Assembly (NCBI GenBank): GCA_963776205.1
Contig: CAVZLR010000002.1
Location: 1 to 64,000 of the forward strand
Source of the DNA: UBA4459 sp963776205
GTDB lineage: Bacteria > Bacteroidota > Bacteroidia > Bacteroidales > F082
DNA: 64,000 nt
Reading direction: 5' to 3'
Of the stretch, positions 19,147 to 28,246 are shown one piece after another. The position numbers and the translations under genes were made by a program. Within the stretch, counting starts at the first letter, position 1. Every line of letters begins with the position of its first letter. The notes beneath the pieces are model-generated. The model had not been told where the DNA came from, ran no database searches, and saw only the letters and a list, made by a program, of their open reading frames with translations.

Positions 19147-20199
19147 ATGAATAAGAAACAAATAAAACGAATAATCAGAATAGTATTTATTATGGCAAGC
19201 ATATCCTCTTTGTATTTCGTACCATGGATTTTGGTAAAGGCTTGGACATTACCACTCCCTGATACGGTTCAGGAACAGTTAGATGAAGCCATAGGTCATG
19301 GATTTGATGGAATGATTGTTTACATGGACCAAGCTGGGAAGCCACCGGAGTTTTATGCAGCTGGCTGGCACGACCGAAAAAATAAAATACCTGCCGACCC
19401 GCAAGCCTTATTCAAGATTGCCAGCATTAGCAAGCTATATATTGCTGTTGCTGTCACCAAATTGGTACATGATGGTCAGTTGTCTTTGGATAAAACACTC
19501 GCTGATTATTTTCCAGAACTAGTAGGAAGAATTGAAAATGCAGATAAAATTACCTTGAGAATGATGGTGCAGCATCGGAGCGGCATTCCCAATTTAACTG
19601 ATACACCAAACTTTTGGTCAAACCCACCAGAAAACAGTAATGAAGCGCTCGAACTAGTACTTGATTTACCGGCTAATTTTGAACCAGGTGACCACTTTGA
19701 ATATTCAAACACGAATTATTTGTTGATTTCCGAACTCATCGAAAAGGTGACCGGGTCTGGCAAATTCGAATACATCAGGGAGGAAATATTGACCCCTCTC
19801 GGGCTCAAAAATACTTTCGGCTCGGTTCATGAAGTGAATCTCGACTATGTGATGAGTGGTTATTACGTTGGCATTGTGGAGGACATAAAGACTTCTGAAT
19901 ATGGATCAAAGCTTACCTCAATGATTTCCACTGCCGAAGATGTGGGCATATTTTTGCGGGCATTAAACGATGGCTCTTTGTTTGCAGAAGGTGAACAGGA
20001 AATCTATTCCTCAATATACGTTTACGAACATACAGGTCTGATGCCCGGCTACCAGAGCATTGCCAAATACCACAAGGACATCGACGCGGTTGTTATTCAA
20101 TTTAACAATACGACTAACTTTGATGGATATGACTGGAATTTAGCGGAAATCATATATAATCGTATTTTGAAAATAATGAGAAGGGAAAAAAGCTCATAA
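19147..20199 (+). CDS. Class C beta-lactamase-fold serine hydrolase (peptidase S12 type)
   Basis: This is a penicillin-binding-protein/class C beta-lactamase-fold hydrolase of 350 residues. It starts with a basic stretch and one hydrophobic segment (about 8-30) that acts as signal or membrane anchor, so the enzyme works outside the cytoplasm. The catalytic motifs are present: SISK with nucleophile S93 and K96, YSN at 186-188, and an HTG triad at 295-297 replacing KTG. VQHRSGIPNL and FEPGDHFEYSNTNYLLI are typical of the family. Members include D-amino-acid peptidases, esterases and true beta-lactamases, and the HTG form is commoner in the non-lactamase groups. It sits alone between the glucan locus and tRNA-Arg, so context gives no substrate. 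Confidence 0.88.
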   Translation: MNKKQIKRIIRIVFIMASISSLYFVPWILVKAWTLPLPDTVQEQLDEAIGHGFDGMIVYMDQAGKPPEFYAAGWHDRKNKIPADPQALFKIASISKLYIAVAVTKLVHDGQLSLDKTLADYFPELVGRIENADKITLRMMVQHRSGIPNLTDTPNFWSNPPENSNEALELVLDLPANFEPGDHFEYSNTNYLLISELIEKVTGSGKFEYIREEILTPLGLKNTFGSVHEVNLDYVMSGYYVGIVEDIKTSEYGSKLTSMISTAEDVGIFLRALNDGSLFAEGEQEIYSSIYVYEHTGLMPGYQSIAKYHKDIDAVVIQFNNTTNFDGYDWNLAEIIYNRILKIMRREKSS

Positions 20200-20228
20200 C
20201 AATGTATAAAAATTAATTCGTTCAACAA

Positions 20229-20265
20229 TAAAAAAGGACAACTCGGTTTAAAACTAAGTTGTCCT
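20229..20265 (-). terminator. Terminator of tRNA-Arg
   Basis: A 9-base-pair perfect stem (20235-20243 with 20257-20265), read on the minus strand, ends in a run of six to seven T just after the tRNA-Arg 3' end. It may also slow transcription coming from the hydrolase gene on the plus strand. Confidence 0.8.
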
Positions 20266-20268
20266 GTT

Positions 20269-20343
20269 TGGTGATCCCGCCGGGATTCGAACCCAGATCA
20301 TAAGAACCGGAATCTTACATTCTATCCATTGAACTACGGGACC
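20269..20343 (-). tRNA. tRNA-Arg (anticodon CCG)
   Basis: The minus strand folds into a complete cloverleaf: acceptor GGTCCCG/CGGGATC, a five-pair anticodon stem TAAGA/TCTTA around loop TTCCGGT (anticodon CCG, reading CGG), and T arm CTGGG-TTCGAAT-CCCGG. The terminal CCA is encoded (20269-20271), unlike the two tRNA-Ser genes and the tmRNA in this window. Confidence 0.96.
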
Positions 20344-20355
20344 ATATACATAAAA

Positions 20356-20373
20356 TTGTGGAGCTGGGGGATT
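20356..20373. repeat. Partial copy of the tmRNA 3' end
   Basis: The 18 bases here match 20512-20530 at the 3' end of the tmRNA gene except for one missing base, in the same orientation and about 155 bases apart. Ends of tmRNA genes are common integration sites, so this could be a remnant attachment site, but no integrase or element lies between the copies. Confidence 0.45.
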
Positions 20374-20441
20374 AATTTCATTGATCCGATATTGGGGGAT
20401 ACAACGAAAAATCCTTCTCGCATTGCTCATCATTACTATCA

Positions 20442-20473
20442 TGAAAAATAAAAACAAGCAAGCTTGCTTTTAT
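20442..20473 (-). terminator. Possible terminator of tmRNA
   Basis: On the minus strand a small hairpin (AAGCA-AGCT-TGCTT, 20456-20469) is followed by G and five T. It lies about 45 bases past the tmRNA 3' end. The stem is short, so it may be a weak terminator. Confidence 0.5.
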
Positions 20474-20514
20474 TTTACAGTCATGTAATACACTTCGTGT
20501 GCGGTTTTGCGTTG

Positions 20515-20911
20515 TGGAGCTGGAGGGATTCGAACCCTCGTCCAAACAAGGAACACATAAGCCTTCTACATGCTTAGTTTGCTATTGGTTTTCGTACAAA
20601 GCGTGGGAGCAAACGCCCAAAACTTTGTCTTAGCCTCTTTAATCTCATCCCGGCTTCAAGGCAAAGCCGGAACCAGTTTGAAGTTGCTTGCGATCCGTAA
20701 CCGGGCCGGAATCAAACATGTCCACCCGCGAACCGTCCCGTCCCCGATAACCTAGACCAGGGATTAAGCGAATCTACTAAACTTCGATTATGCTGCGAGA
20801 GCGTAATTATTTTCGCCAATTAAAAGTATGTGACACGGATTAACGAGCTTAATCACAAGGCTCGGCATGCTTACTTATCCACTCAACTTGCTGTCAAAAC
20901 CGGTCAGCCCC
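20515..20911 (-). ncRNA. ssrA: tmRNA (transfer-messenger RNA)
   Basis: This RNA rescues stalled ribosomes together with SmpB, whose gene is at 37227-37676. The 5' end GGGGCTGACCGG at 20911 pairs as acceptor with CAGCTCC at the 3' end, and the TTCGAATCC T loop is present. The tag frame at 20817-20788 reads GENNYALAA then TAA, so with the tRNA-carried alanine the degradation tag is AGENNYALAA, typical of Bacteroidota. The bases after the discriminator are CAA, so CCA must be added after processing. A TACCTTTG box at 20945-20952 suggests a start near 20939 and a short leader with a CCCTTTTAAAAGGG hairpin that is removed. Confidence 0.97.
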
Positions 20912-20944
20912 AAATGTCAAAGAACTCCCCTTTTAAAAGGGATG

Positions 20945-20952
20945 CAAAGGTA
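20945..20952 (-). promoter_or_regulatory. -7 promoter box of tmRNA
   Basis: TACCTTTG on the minus strand matches the Bacteroidota TAnnTTTG consensus, 34 bases upstream of the tmRNA 5' end. Confidence 0.6.
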
Positions 20953-21012
20953 CGAAATTACTAAATCAGTATACGTAATTTCCTTAAAAACTGTTCCAAA
21001 TGGGTAATGCGA

Positions 21013-22176
21013 CTAAATCATTAGCGGCTTTACAAAACGTTCTACATCTTCCACCTTTATTTTATCGGTGCATAAAATAAGTAATCGTTCAATCACGTTA
21101 TGAAGCTCACGAACATTCCCACTCCATGTTAATTCATTAAGCTGAAGTATAGCCTTTTCTTCAATAGGAATAGGGGATTTCCCATGTGATGCTGATATTT
21201 GTTCAATGAAATGATTTACCAGTAATTGAATATCACTTTTTCGGTCTCTTAACGGAGGTACTTCCATAATAATAACACTCAGGCGATGGTAGAGGTCTTC
21301 CCTGAATTTCCCATCCTTTATGGCCGATTTCAGGTCTTTATTGGTGGCTGCAATTACTCTTACATCCACAAAAATTTCCTTCTCTCCCCCTACCCTAACG
21401 ATTTTGTTTTCCTGCAAAGCCCTTAATACTTTTGCCTGCGCTGAAAGGCTCATATCACCAATTTCATCCAGGAACAGCGTTCCGCCATGTGCCAGTTCAA
21501 AGTCACCTTTTCGCTGTTTTATGGCACTTGTAAATGACCCCTTTTCGTGTCCAAAAAGCTGGCTTTCAATTAGCTCTGAAGGAATGGCGGCGCAGTTGAC
21601 TTCAATAAATGGTGATTTTGAACGGGAGCTTTGCTCGTGCAATTGCCTTGCAACCAATTCTTTTCCAGTACCATTTTCGCCTTCTATAAGCACACGGGCT
21701 GAAGTGGGTGCTACACGCTCAATCATTTCTTTGAGTTCCACTATTTTTTGAGATTCACCGACAATCTCATATTTTTTATCAACTTCTTTTTTCAGTTGCC
21801 GTGTCTGAGTTACCAGGTCACTTTTATCGATCGCATTTCGGACAATTACCAGCAGCCTGTTCAAATCTGGCGGCTTCACAATGAAATCATAAGCACCTTT
21901 CCTGATGGCCTCAACAGCCGTTTCAATGGTACCATGTCCTGAGATCATCACCACCGGAATATCTTTCAACCTCGTAATCCGTTCCAGCACTTCCATTCCA
22001 TCCATTTCCGGCATTTTAATATCCAGCAATACCACGTCAAAGTCTTCATCATTGACAAAATCGAGTGCTTCCTGACCATTTGATGCCACTTCCACCTGGT
22101 GTTTTTCAAACTCAAGAATGTCTTTCAACGTCCTTCTAATACTGCTCTCGTCATCAACAACTAATATACGTGCCAT
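21013..22176 (-). CDS. NtrC-family response regulator without DNA-binding domain
   Basis: This is a two-component response regulator with a receiver domain (residues 1-120, phospho-acceptor D52 in VVLLDIKMPEMDG, conserved K in FIVKPP) and a sigma-54 AAA+ ATPase domain (about 140-380). Walker A is GENGTGKE, Walker B is GGTLFLDEIGDM, and the arginine finger region is FREDLYHRL. Two things are odd. The sigma-54 contact loop, normally GAFTGA, reads GSFTSA. The protein also ends 40-60 residues early, right after the AAA+ lid (WSGNVRELHNVIERL), so the Fis-type helix-turn-helix is missing. It may activate sigma-54 promoters without binding DNA, as known for FlgR of Helicobacter, or it may no longer use sigma-54. 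No sensor kinase gene is adjacent. Confidence 0.93.
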   Translation of the reverse strand: MARILVVDDESSIRRTLKDILEFEKHQVEVASNGQEALDFVNDEDFDVVLLDIKMPEMDGMEVLERITRLKDIPVVMISGHGTIETAVEAIRKGAYDFIVKPPDLNRLLVIVRNAIDKSDLVTQTRQLKKEVDKKYEIVGESQKIVELKEMIERVAPTSARVLIEGENGTGKELVARQLHEQSSRSKSPFIEVNCAAIPSELIESQLFGHEKGSFTSAIKQRKGDFELAHGGTLFLDEIGDMSLSAQAKVLRALQENKIVRVGGEKEIFVDVRVIAATNKDLKSAIKDGKFREDLYHRLSVIIMEVPPLRDRKSDIQLLVNHFIEQISASHGKSPIPIEEKAILQLNELTWSGNVRELHNVIERLLILCTDKIKVEDVERFVKPLMI

Positions 22177-22190
22177 AATTCAATTTTGCC

Positions 22191-22220
22191 CAAAAGTACA
22201 TGAATTTTATTATTTGCAAA
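22191..22220 (-). promoter_or_regulatory. Promoter of the NtrC-like regulator
   Basis: On the minus strand a TTTG (22217-22220) is followed after 18 bases by TACTTTTG (22191-22198), matching Bacteroidota -33 and -7 elements. The predicted start leaves a leader of about 10 bases before the ATG at 22176. Confidence 0.65.
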
Positions 22221-22386
22221 TTCAAAAAGCCAAATGAAAAAATTCATGTACTAACGAAGTGGTTCCTTCTGTAAATATAAATTTTGTATCATTTAAAGAA
22301 CAAAATTTATGTTTTTTACAGAAGAAAATTAGGAATAATATTTGTTTACTTTTACGCTTGTCAAAGTTACTTAAAACTCCTGTAAA

Positions 22387-24654
22387 ATGACGCCATTCGA
22401 TAAAACCAGGCTATGCATCCAAAAACTTGCAAGTCCCATCATCGGGATATTTATTTCCATGATTTCATTTACAGGCTTTGCACAACAAGCAACAAACGAC
22501 ATCAAAGTGATGGGTGAAGCTGATTCGTTTTACACTTCTCCCTGGGCTGGTGGTATGAATTCCATGCAATTTGGAGCGCTGGATATGAATCTGGATGGCA
22601 TAAAAGACCTGATCGCTTTCGACAGGGAAGGTAATCGGAAAATGTGCTTTATCAATAGTGGCATACCCAACAACATAGATTTTTCGTATCACCCTGAATT
22701 TTCAGGATTACTTCCGGAACTATACGACTGGGCTATTTTTGTGGATTATAATATGGATGGAAAGAACGATATTTTCACTTATTCACCGGGTTATGCCAGT
22801 ATGATGGTGTATCAGAATATTTCTGAAGATCAGCTTGCATTTAAAAGGGTTGTTTACCCCTATCTTACCTCACTCCAGGGTGGCGGTTATGTAAATATTT
22901 ATGTTACCTATGCCGATTATCCAGGCATTTCAGATATAGATAATGATGGTGATCTTGATATTCTAACCTTCTGGGGACTGGGTTCCTTTGTGGAAATGCA
23001 TAAAAACATGTCGATGGAGAAATATGGTATCCCTGATTCATTGGACTTCGAACAGGTTACCTACTGCTGGGGTCATTTTGTCGAAAGTAATGAATCCAAT
23101 GAGTTATATCTGGATACCTGCTTGATCAGTAATAATGAAGACAAAGATTATCGTGATGATTTACGACACACCGGCTCTACTTTTCTACTCCTTAACCTTG
23201 ATACAGATGATGACAAAGATTTACTATTAGGAGATGTTGATTACCCGGGATTATTTGCATTAATAAATGGGGGAAGTATTGAAGAGGCACATATCACATC
23301 CGTTAATACATTATTTCCTTCAATATCAGAAACTATTGAATTGTTTTCGATGCCTGTTGCTGCTTTTATAGATGTAAATAATGATGCAAAAAATGACTTG
23401 ATCGTTTCGCCTTTCGATCCGAGTATTATTGCTTCAGAGGATAAACAAAGTGTTTTATTGTACTTGAACATAGGCGAAAATAACCAGCCTGATTTTGAAT
23501 TTTATACGGATAATTTCCTGCAATCTGAAATGATTGACCATGGTTCTGGTGCTTATCCAGTTTTGTTTGACTGGGATGGTGACGGACTCCTTGACCTTTT
23601 TGCTGGTAATTATGGTATTTATCAGTATTCATACTACGAAAATTATTTCCTCCGGTCAGTCTTCAGGTCACGGTTGACATATTATAAGAATATGGGTACA
23701 AGCGGGAATCCTGTTTTTCAGTTAACTGATAATAATTTTGCCAGTTTATGGGATCAAGATCTGCTGGGAATATTCCCGGCATTTGCTGACCTGAATGGCG
23801 ATGGAAATACAGATCTGTTGGTTGGAAACGAAAAAGGCAATTTACTCTTTCTCAGAAATGAAGGCGCTAACTTTACCCTTGCCGATGAAAATTATTTGAA
23901 TATTGACGTAGGCGAATTCAGTAGCCCACAGCTGTTTGATTTGGATAAAGACGGAAAAACAGATTTGCTTATCGGTGAAAAAGGTGGAAATATTAATTAT
24001 TACAGAAATACAGGATCCAATAGCCAAGCTGAATTTACATTTATTACGGACAGCCTGGGGAAAATCAATGTTACCGATCCCATGTTTTCGCTTTTCGGGT
24101 ACAGTACGCCCTGGTTTTTCAGGAACAACCAAAACGAAACGCAATTGATCGTCGGTTCAGAACAGGGGCAGATTTTTTATTATACAGATATTGATGGCAA
24201 CCTGAATGGAAAATTTACTTTATCGGATGAGTTGGGCAATTTGCTGGACACCACCGGTATTTCTTTCGACCGTGGACTGAGAACCTGTGCTACGATTGCT
24301 GATATTTCCCAAAATGGGGCATTTGAAATGATCGCCGGAAATTATTCTGGGGGGCTTGAGTATTTTAATGGTTCTGCTGATGTTTCACCGGGGTTCAGCG
24401 AAAACACAAATACGGATAGTTTCATCATTTATCCTAACCCAGCTGCGACATCTATCACAATACTACCCAATACAACTGAAACTGAATCAATTTCAATATA
24501 TGCTATCACAGGACAACTAGTATATCATAAGAATTTAATATCTATTGGCAGCCATAATATTACCATTGATATTTCACAGTTGGAGAAAGGTGTTTATCTG
24601 GTTCAATTCAAAACCAAAAATGGCAACATCAATAAAAAACTGATTATTCAATAA
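22387..24654 (+). CDS. Secreted FG-GAP/VCBS-repeat protein with type IX sorting domain
   Basis: This 755-residue protein has an N-terminal signal peptide (hydrophobic 14-32, ending FAQQ) and a string of FG-GAP/VCBS-like repeats with calcium-binding loops, for example DMNLDGIKDLI, DIDNDGDLDIL, DLNGDGNTDLLVGNEKGNL and DLDKDGKTDLLIGEKGGNI. Together they suggest a seven-bladed beta propeller. The last 75 residues are a type A C-terminal secretion domain: YPNPAATSITI, then IYAITGQLVY and ISQLEKGVYLVQF with the basic end KKLIIQ. It should therefore leave the cell through the type IX system and be anchored or released. Its ligand is unknown. It ends two bases from a convergent operon. Confidence 0.9.
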   Translation: MTPFDKTRLCIQKLASPIIGIFISMISFTGFAQQATNDIKVMGEADSFYTSPWAGGMNSMQFGALDMNLDGIKDLIAFDREGNRKMCFINSGIPNNIDFSYHPEFSGLLPELYDWAIFVDYNMDGKNDIFTYSPGYASMMVYQNISEDQLAFKRVVYPYLTSLQGGGYVNIYVTYADYPGISDIDNDGDLDILTFWGLGSFVEMHKNMSMEKYGIPDSLDFEQVTYCWGHFVESNESNELYLDTCLISNNEDKDYRDDLRHTGSTFLLLNLDTDDDKDLLLGDVDYPGLFALINGGSIEEAHITSVNTLFPSISETIELFSMPVAAFIDVNNDAKNDLIVSPFDPSIIASEDKQSVLLYLNIGENNQPDFEFYTDNFLQSEMIDHGSGAYPVLFDWDGDGLLDLFAGNYGIYQYSYYENYFLRSVFRSRLTYYKNMGTSGNPVFQLTDNNFASLWDQDLLGIFPAFADLNGDGNTDLLVGNEKGNLLFLRNEGANFTLADENYLNIDVGEFSSPQLFDLDKDGKTDLLIGEKGGNINYYRNTGSNSQAEFTFITDSLGKINVTDPMFSLFGYSTPWFFRNNQNETQLIVGSEQGQIFYYTDIDGNLNGKFTLSDELGNLLDTTGISFDRGLRTCATIADISQNGAFEMIAGNYSGGLEYFNGSADVSPGFSENTNTDSFIIYPNPAATSITILPNTTETESISIYAITGQLVYHKNLISIGSHNITIDISQLEKGVYLVQFKTKNGNINKKLIIQ

Positions 24655-24656
24655 TC

Positions 24657-24674
24657 GCCTAAAAATTAGGCTTT
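24657..24674. terminator. Small convergent hairpin between two gene ends
   Basis: GCCTAA-AAA-TTAGGC followed by TTT lies across the last codons of the minus-strand LOG gene and directly after the FG-GAP gene. Six pairs only, so the terminator function is uncertain. Confidence 0.35.
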
Positions 24675-25372
24675 AGTTCATATTTATTGTAGAAATCTTC
24701 AATCACTGCAACGGCATCTTCAACACTATCAACAAGATGAAATAATTCCATATCTTCATCACTGATCATTCCCTGTGCCCGCATTGTATTTGTAATCCAC
24801 TCCACCAGTCCTTCCCAGTATTCCTTGCAGACAAGCACTACCGGAAAGCTTACCAGTTTATGCGTTTGAATTAAAGTGATCGCTTCAAATAACTCATCCA
24901 TAGTGCCAAAACCGCCAGGCAATACAATATACCCCTGCGAATACCTCATGAACATCAACTTCCTTGTAAAGAAATAATCAAACTCAATTAATTTATCAGG
25001 ATCAATAAATACATTGGGGCGTTGTTCGAAAGGCAGGTTAATATTTAATCCAACTGATTTTCCACCTGCAAAGTGGGCGCCTTTATTAGCTGCTTCCATA
25101 ATTCCCGGGCCTCCACCTGTTATGATACCAAATCCTTTTTTTGTAAGAAGATAGGCTAATTCTTCGGCAGCTTTATAATACTTTTCTGTTTCTTTTGTTC
25201 TTGCTGAGCCAAACACAGCCACACAAGGACCGATTCTTGCCATTTCTTCATAGCCGTCCACTACTTCTGCCATGATCTTAAAAACAGACCAGGAATCATG
25301 CGCTTTAGTTTGAGTCCATGTTTTTGGTTTGAATTCCTTATGCAACCTGGATATTTCTTTTTCATTCATCAT
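24659..25372 (-). CDS. LOG-family protein (TIGR00730-type nucleoside phosphoribohydrolase)
   Basis: This Rossmann-fold protein belongs to the family once called lysine decarboxylase and now known as LOG, which cleaves nucleoside 5'-monophosphates, including cytokinin precursors. The signature PGGFGTMDELFE and the nucleotide-binding GGGPGIMEAANKGA are both present, as is AVFGSARTKETEKYY at the start of the core. The length of 237 residues is normal for the longer bacterial type. It is the last gene of a minus-strand operon with uvrA (17-base gap). The biological role in bacteria of this group is not settled; salvage or clearance of nucleotides is possible. Confidence 0.9.
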   Translation of the reverse strand: MMNEKEISRLHKEFKPKTWTQTKAHDSWSVFKIMAEVVDGYEEMARIGPCVAVFGSARTKETEKYYKAAEELAYLLTKKGFGIITGGGPGIMEAANKGAHFAGGKSVGLNINLPFEQRPNVFIDPDKLIEFDYFFTRKLMFMRYSQGYIVLPGGFGTMDELFEAITLIQTHKLVSFPVVLVCKEYWEGLVEWITNTMRAQGMISDEDMELFHLVDSVEDAVAVIEDFYNKYELKPNF

Positions 25373-25389
25373 ATATCAATTTTAATCTT

Positions 25390-28236
25390 TTACAATTCTT
25401 TTTTTAAATACTGTGCCGTATAACTTTTTTTGTTTTTTAAAATTTCTTCTGGAGTGCCTGCTACAATCAATTCTCCACCTGCGTCACCACCTTCAGGGCC
25501 CAGATCTATAATATGGTCAGCTACTTTAATTACTTCCATATTGTGTTCAATTACCATCACCGTATTTCCCCTGTCAACCAGCTTATTTAATACTTTGAGC
25601 AGTACATTCACATCTTCAAAATGCAAACCTGTTGTAGGCTCATCAAGAATGTACATCGTTTTACCTGTATCTTTTTTCGAAAGCTCAGCAGAAAGTTTTA
25701 CCCTTTGCGCCTCGCCACCTGAAATGGTGGTTGACGACTGCCCGAGCGTTAAATAACCCAGCCCCACATCTTTTAAAGTTCTTAATTTATGTACTATGAA
25801 AGGGATATTTTCGAAGAATTCAACTGCCTGGCTGATGGTCAATTTCAGCACATCATTAATGGATTTCCCTTTAAACCTGACTTCCAGGGTTTCGCGGTTA
25901 TACCTTTTCCCCTGGCAGTCTTCGCACAAAACATAAACATCGGGTAAAAAGTTCATTTCAATGGTTTGTACCCCGGCACCTTTGCAGGTTTCGCAGCGGC
26001 CGCCTTTTACGTTGAAAGAAAAACGACCCGGTTTATAACCCCTGATTTTAGCTTCAGGTAAATTGCCATATAACTTCCTGATCTCGTCAAATACTTTGGT
26101 GTAGGTAGCTGGATTGGAACGGGGTGTCCGTCCGATAGGTGACTGGTCAATCTCTATTACCTTATCCAGATGCTCCAGCCCTTCAATTTTATCATACTTC
26201 AATGGCTCTTTTAATGATCTGTAAAAATGGTTGCTTAGGATCGGATAGATAGTTTCATTCACTAATGTAGATTTACCGCTACCTGACACTCCGGTAATAC
26301 ATATGAATTTGCCAAGTGGAAATGAAACTTTTAAACTTTTCAGGTTATTTCCTGCAGCGCCATAAATTGTAATCGATTTACCGGATCCTTTTCTTCGTTT
26401 TTTAGGTACGGCTATTTCCTTTATTCCTTTTACATAATGCGCTGTAATTGAATTGCAACCATTAATTTCCCTGGGCGAACAGGAAGCTACAATTTCGCCC
26501 CCGTGCCTGCCGGCTCCCGGACCGATATCAATTACATGGTCGGCTTCCAGGATCGTATCTTTATCATGCTCAACAACGATAATCGAATTACCGATGTCTC
26601 TTAGTTCTTTCAACGCATGAATAAGCTTATGGTTATCGCGTTGGTGTAATCCTATGCTGGGTTCATCTAAAATATACAATACACCTGTGAGTTGCGAACC
26701 AATTTGAGTAGCGAGCCGAATGCGTTGTGATTCACCACCTGACAGGCTTCTGGCAGGCCGGTATAGATTCAGGTAGCCGATACCTACTTCCAGCAGGAAA
26801 TCGACTCTTTTGGTTATTTCTCGCAATATCTCATGTGCAATGGTTTTCTGATTTTCGCCCATCTCATCTTCAATATTTTCCAGCCACTTCCTTAAATGAT
26901 TCAGGTCCATCAATGCTAAATCCGCGATATTTTTATCTCCTACCTTAAAATATAAAGCTTCTTTTTTCAACCGGGCACCGTTACACCCTCCGCAAACATG
27001 CGAATTCATAAAACTGTCCGACCACTTTTTGGAACTTTGTGAAGAATTATCAGAATTATATTGTTTTACATAATTGATCACCCCTTCAAAGGAAAGTGAA
27101 TAAGTGGAAGTAATTCCTAAGTATTCCTTTTTTACCTGGAATGTTTCGTTAGACCCATTCAGGATTGTTTGTATAGCTTCATCAGGTATGTCTTTTAAAG
27201 GTGTACTCAGTGTAAATCCAAATTTAGCACCGATTGCTTCCATCTGATTGAACACCCAATTGTTTTTATATTCACCAAGTGGTTTGATGCCGCCTCTTTT
27301 AATAGATAAGTTTGTATCAGGCATTACCTTTTTCAGGTCAATCTCGCTTACCGTTCCCAGTCCGTTACAAACTGGGCATGCGCCATAAGGCGAATTGAAA
27401 GAGAAAGTATTGGGTTCGGGCTCATCATATGACAATCCGGTAGTAGGACACATTAGTTTCCGGCTGTAATGCCTGGAGTTTTCAGAACCGTCCTCTACCA
27501 CCATGATCACTCCTTTTCCGTGTTTCATGGCAGTTGAAATGGTTTTATTGATACGTTCTTTATACTCCGACTCAACCAGGATGCGGTCGATCACCACTTC
27601 AATATCATGTACTTTATACCTGTCTAGTTGTAATCCAAAAGATATTTCACGAATTTCGCCATCTACCCTGACTTTCAGGAATCCCTGCTGCCTCACTTGT
27701 TCAAATAATTCCCTGTAATGCCCTTTGCGGCCTTTTACCAAAGGAGCCAGTATTGAAATACCTTTGTCCTGGTATTGATCAATGATCAAACCAGTTATTT
27801 GTTCCTGGGTGTATTGCACCATCTTTTCACCCGTATTGTAGGAGTATGCTTCAGATGCCCTGGCAAACAGTAATCTCAGGAAATCATATACCTCAGTTAT
27901 AGTGCCCACAGTTGAGCGAGGATTTCTATTTACAGATTTCTGCTCAATAGAAATAACCGGACTTAACCCACTTATCTTATCCACATCCGGACGTTCCATA
28001 TTGCCAATGAACTGTCGGGCGTATGCCGAAAGTGTTTCCATATACCTCCGCTGACCTTCGGCATAAATAGTATCAAAAGCCAGTGAAGATTTACCGCTTC
28101 CACTTAAGCCCGTTATTACAACCAGCTTATTTCGCGGTATCCTGACGTCAATATTTTTCAGGTTATGTACTCGTGCCCCGAGCACTTCCAGCACTTCATT
28201 ATGATCAGTATGTATATCTGTCCTTTCGTCTTTCAT
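25390..28236 (-). CDS. uvrA: UvrABC system protein A
   Basis: This is the DNA-damage recognition subunit of nucleotide excision repair, an ABC ATPase dimer that loads UvrB. Both ATPase halves are complete: Walker A GLSGSGKSS and GVSGSGKST, signatures LSGGESQRIRL and ISGGEAQRVKL, and Walker B ILDEP in both. Zinc-binding cysteine pairs are visible (CPVCNG, CGGCNG, CETCKG with CEDCQG). The length of 948 residues matches the family. It lies in an operon after a lytic transglycosylase (10-base gap) and before the LOG gene. UvrB and UvrC are not in the window, though a UvrC-like GIY-YIG fusion lies at 45871. Confidence 0.98.
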   Translation of the reverse strand: MKDERTDIHTDHNEVLEVLGARVHNLKNIDVRIPRNKLVVITGLSGSGKSSLAFDTIYAEGQRRYMETLSAYARQFIGNMERPDVDKISGLSPVISIEQKSVNRNPRSTVGTITEVYDFLRLLFARASEAYSYNTGEKMVQYTQEQITGLIIDQYQDKGISILAPLVKGRKGHYRELFEQVRQQGFLKVRVDGEIREISFGLQLDRYKVHDIEVVIDRILVESEYKERINKTISTAMKHGKGVIMVVEDGSENSRHYSRKLMCPTTGLSYDEPEPNTFSFNSPYGACPVCNGLGTVSEIDLKKVMPDTNLSIKRGGIKPLGEYKNNWVFNQMEAIGAKFGFTLSTPLKDIPDEAIQTILNGSNETFQVKKEYLGITSTYSLSFEGVINYVKQYNSDNSSQSSKKWSDSFMNSHVCGGCNGARLKKEALYFKVGDKNIADLALMDLNHLRKWLENIEDEMGENQKTIAHEILREITKRVDFLLEVGIGYLNLYRPARSLSGGESQRIRLATQIGSQLTGVLYILDEPSIGLHQRDNHKLIHALKELRDIGNSIIVVEHDKDTILEADHVIDIGPGAGRHGGEIVASCSPREINGCNSITAHYVKGIKEIAVPKKRRKGSGKSITIYGAAGNNLKSLKVSFPLGKFICITGVSGSGKSTLVNETIYPILSNHFYRSLKEPLKYDKIEGLEHLDKVIEIDQSPIGRTPRSNPATYTKVFDEIRKLYGNLPEAKIRGYKPGRFSFNVKGGRCETCKGAGVQTIEMNFLPDVYVLCEDCQGKRYNRETLEVRFKGKSINDVLKLTISQAVEFFENIPFIVHKLRTLKDVGLGYLTLGQSSTTISGGEAQRVKLSAELSKKDTGKTMYILDEPTTGLHFEDVNVLLKVLNKLVDRGNTVMVIEHNMEVIKVADHIIDLGPEGGDAGGELIVAGTPEEILKNKKSYTAQYLKKEL

Positions 28237-28246
28237 CTTAAAATCA

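Noticed and set aside
20570..20755. Open frame on the plus strand inside the tmRNA gene
   Set aside because: The region is antisense to a structured RNA whose acceptor, tag and T loop are all identified.
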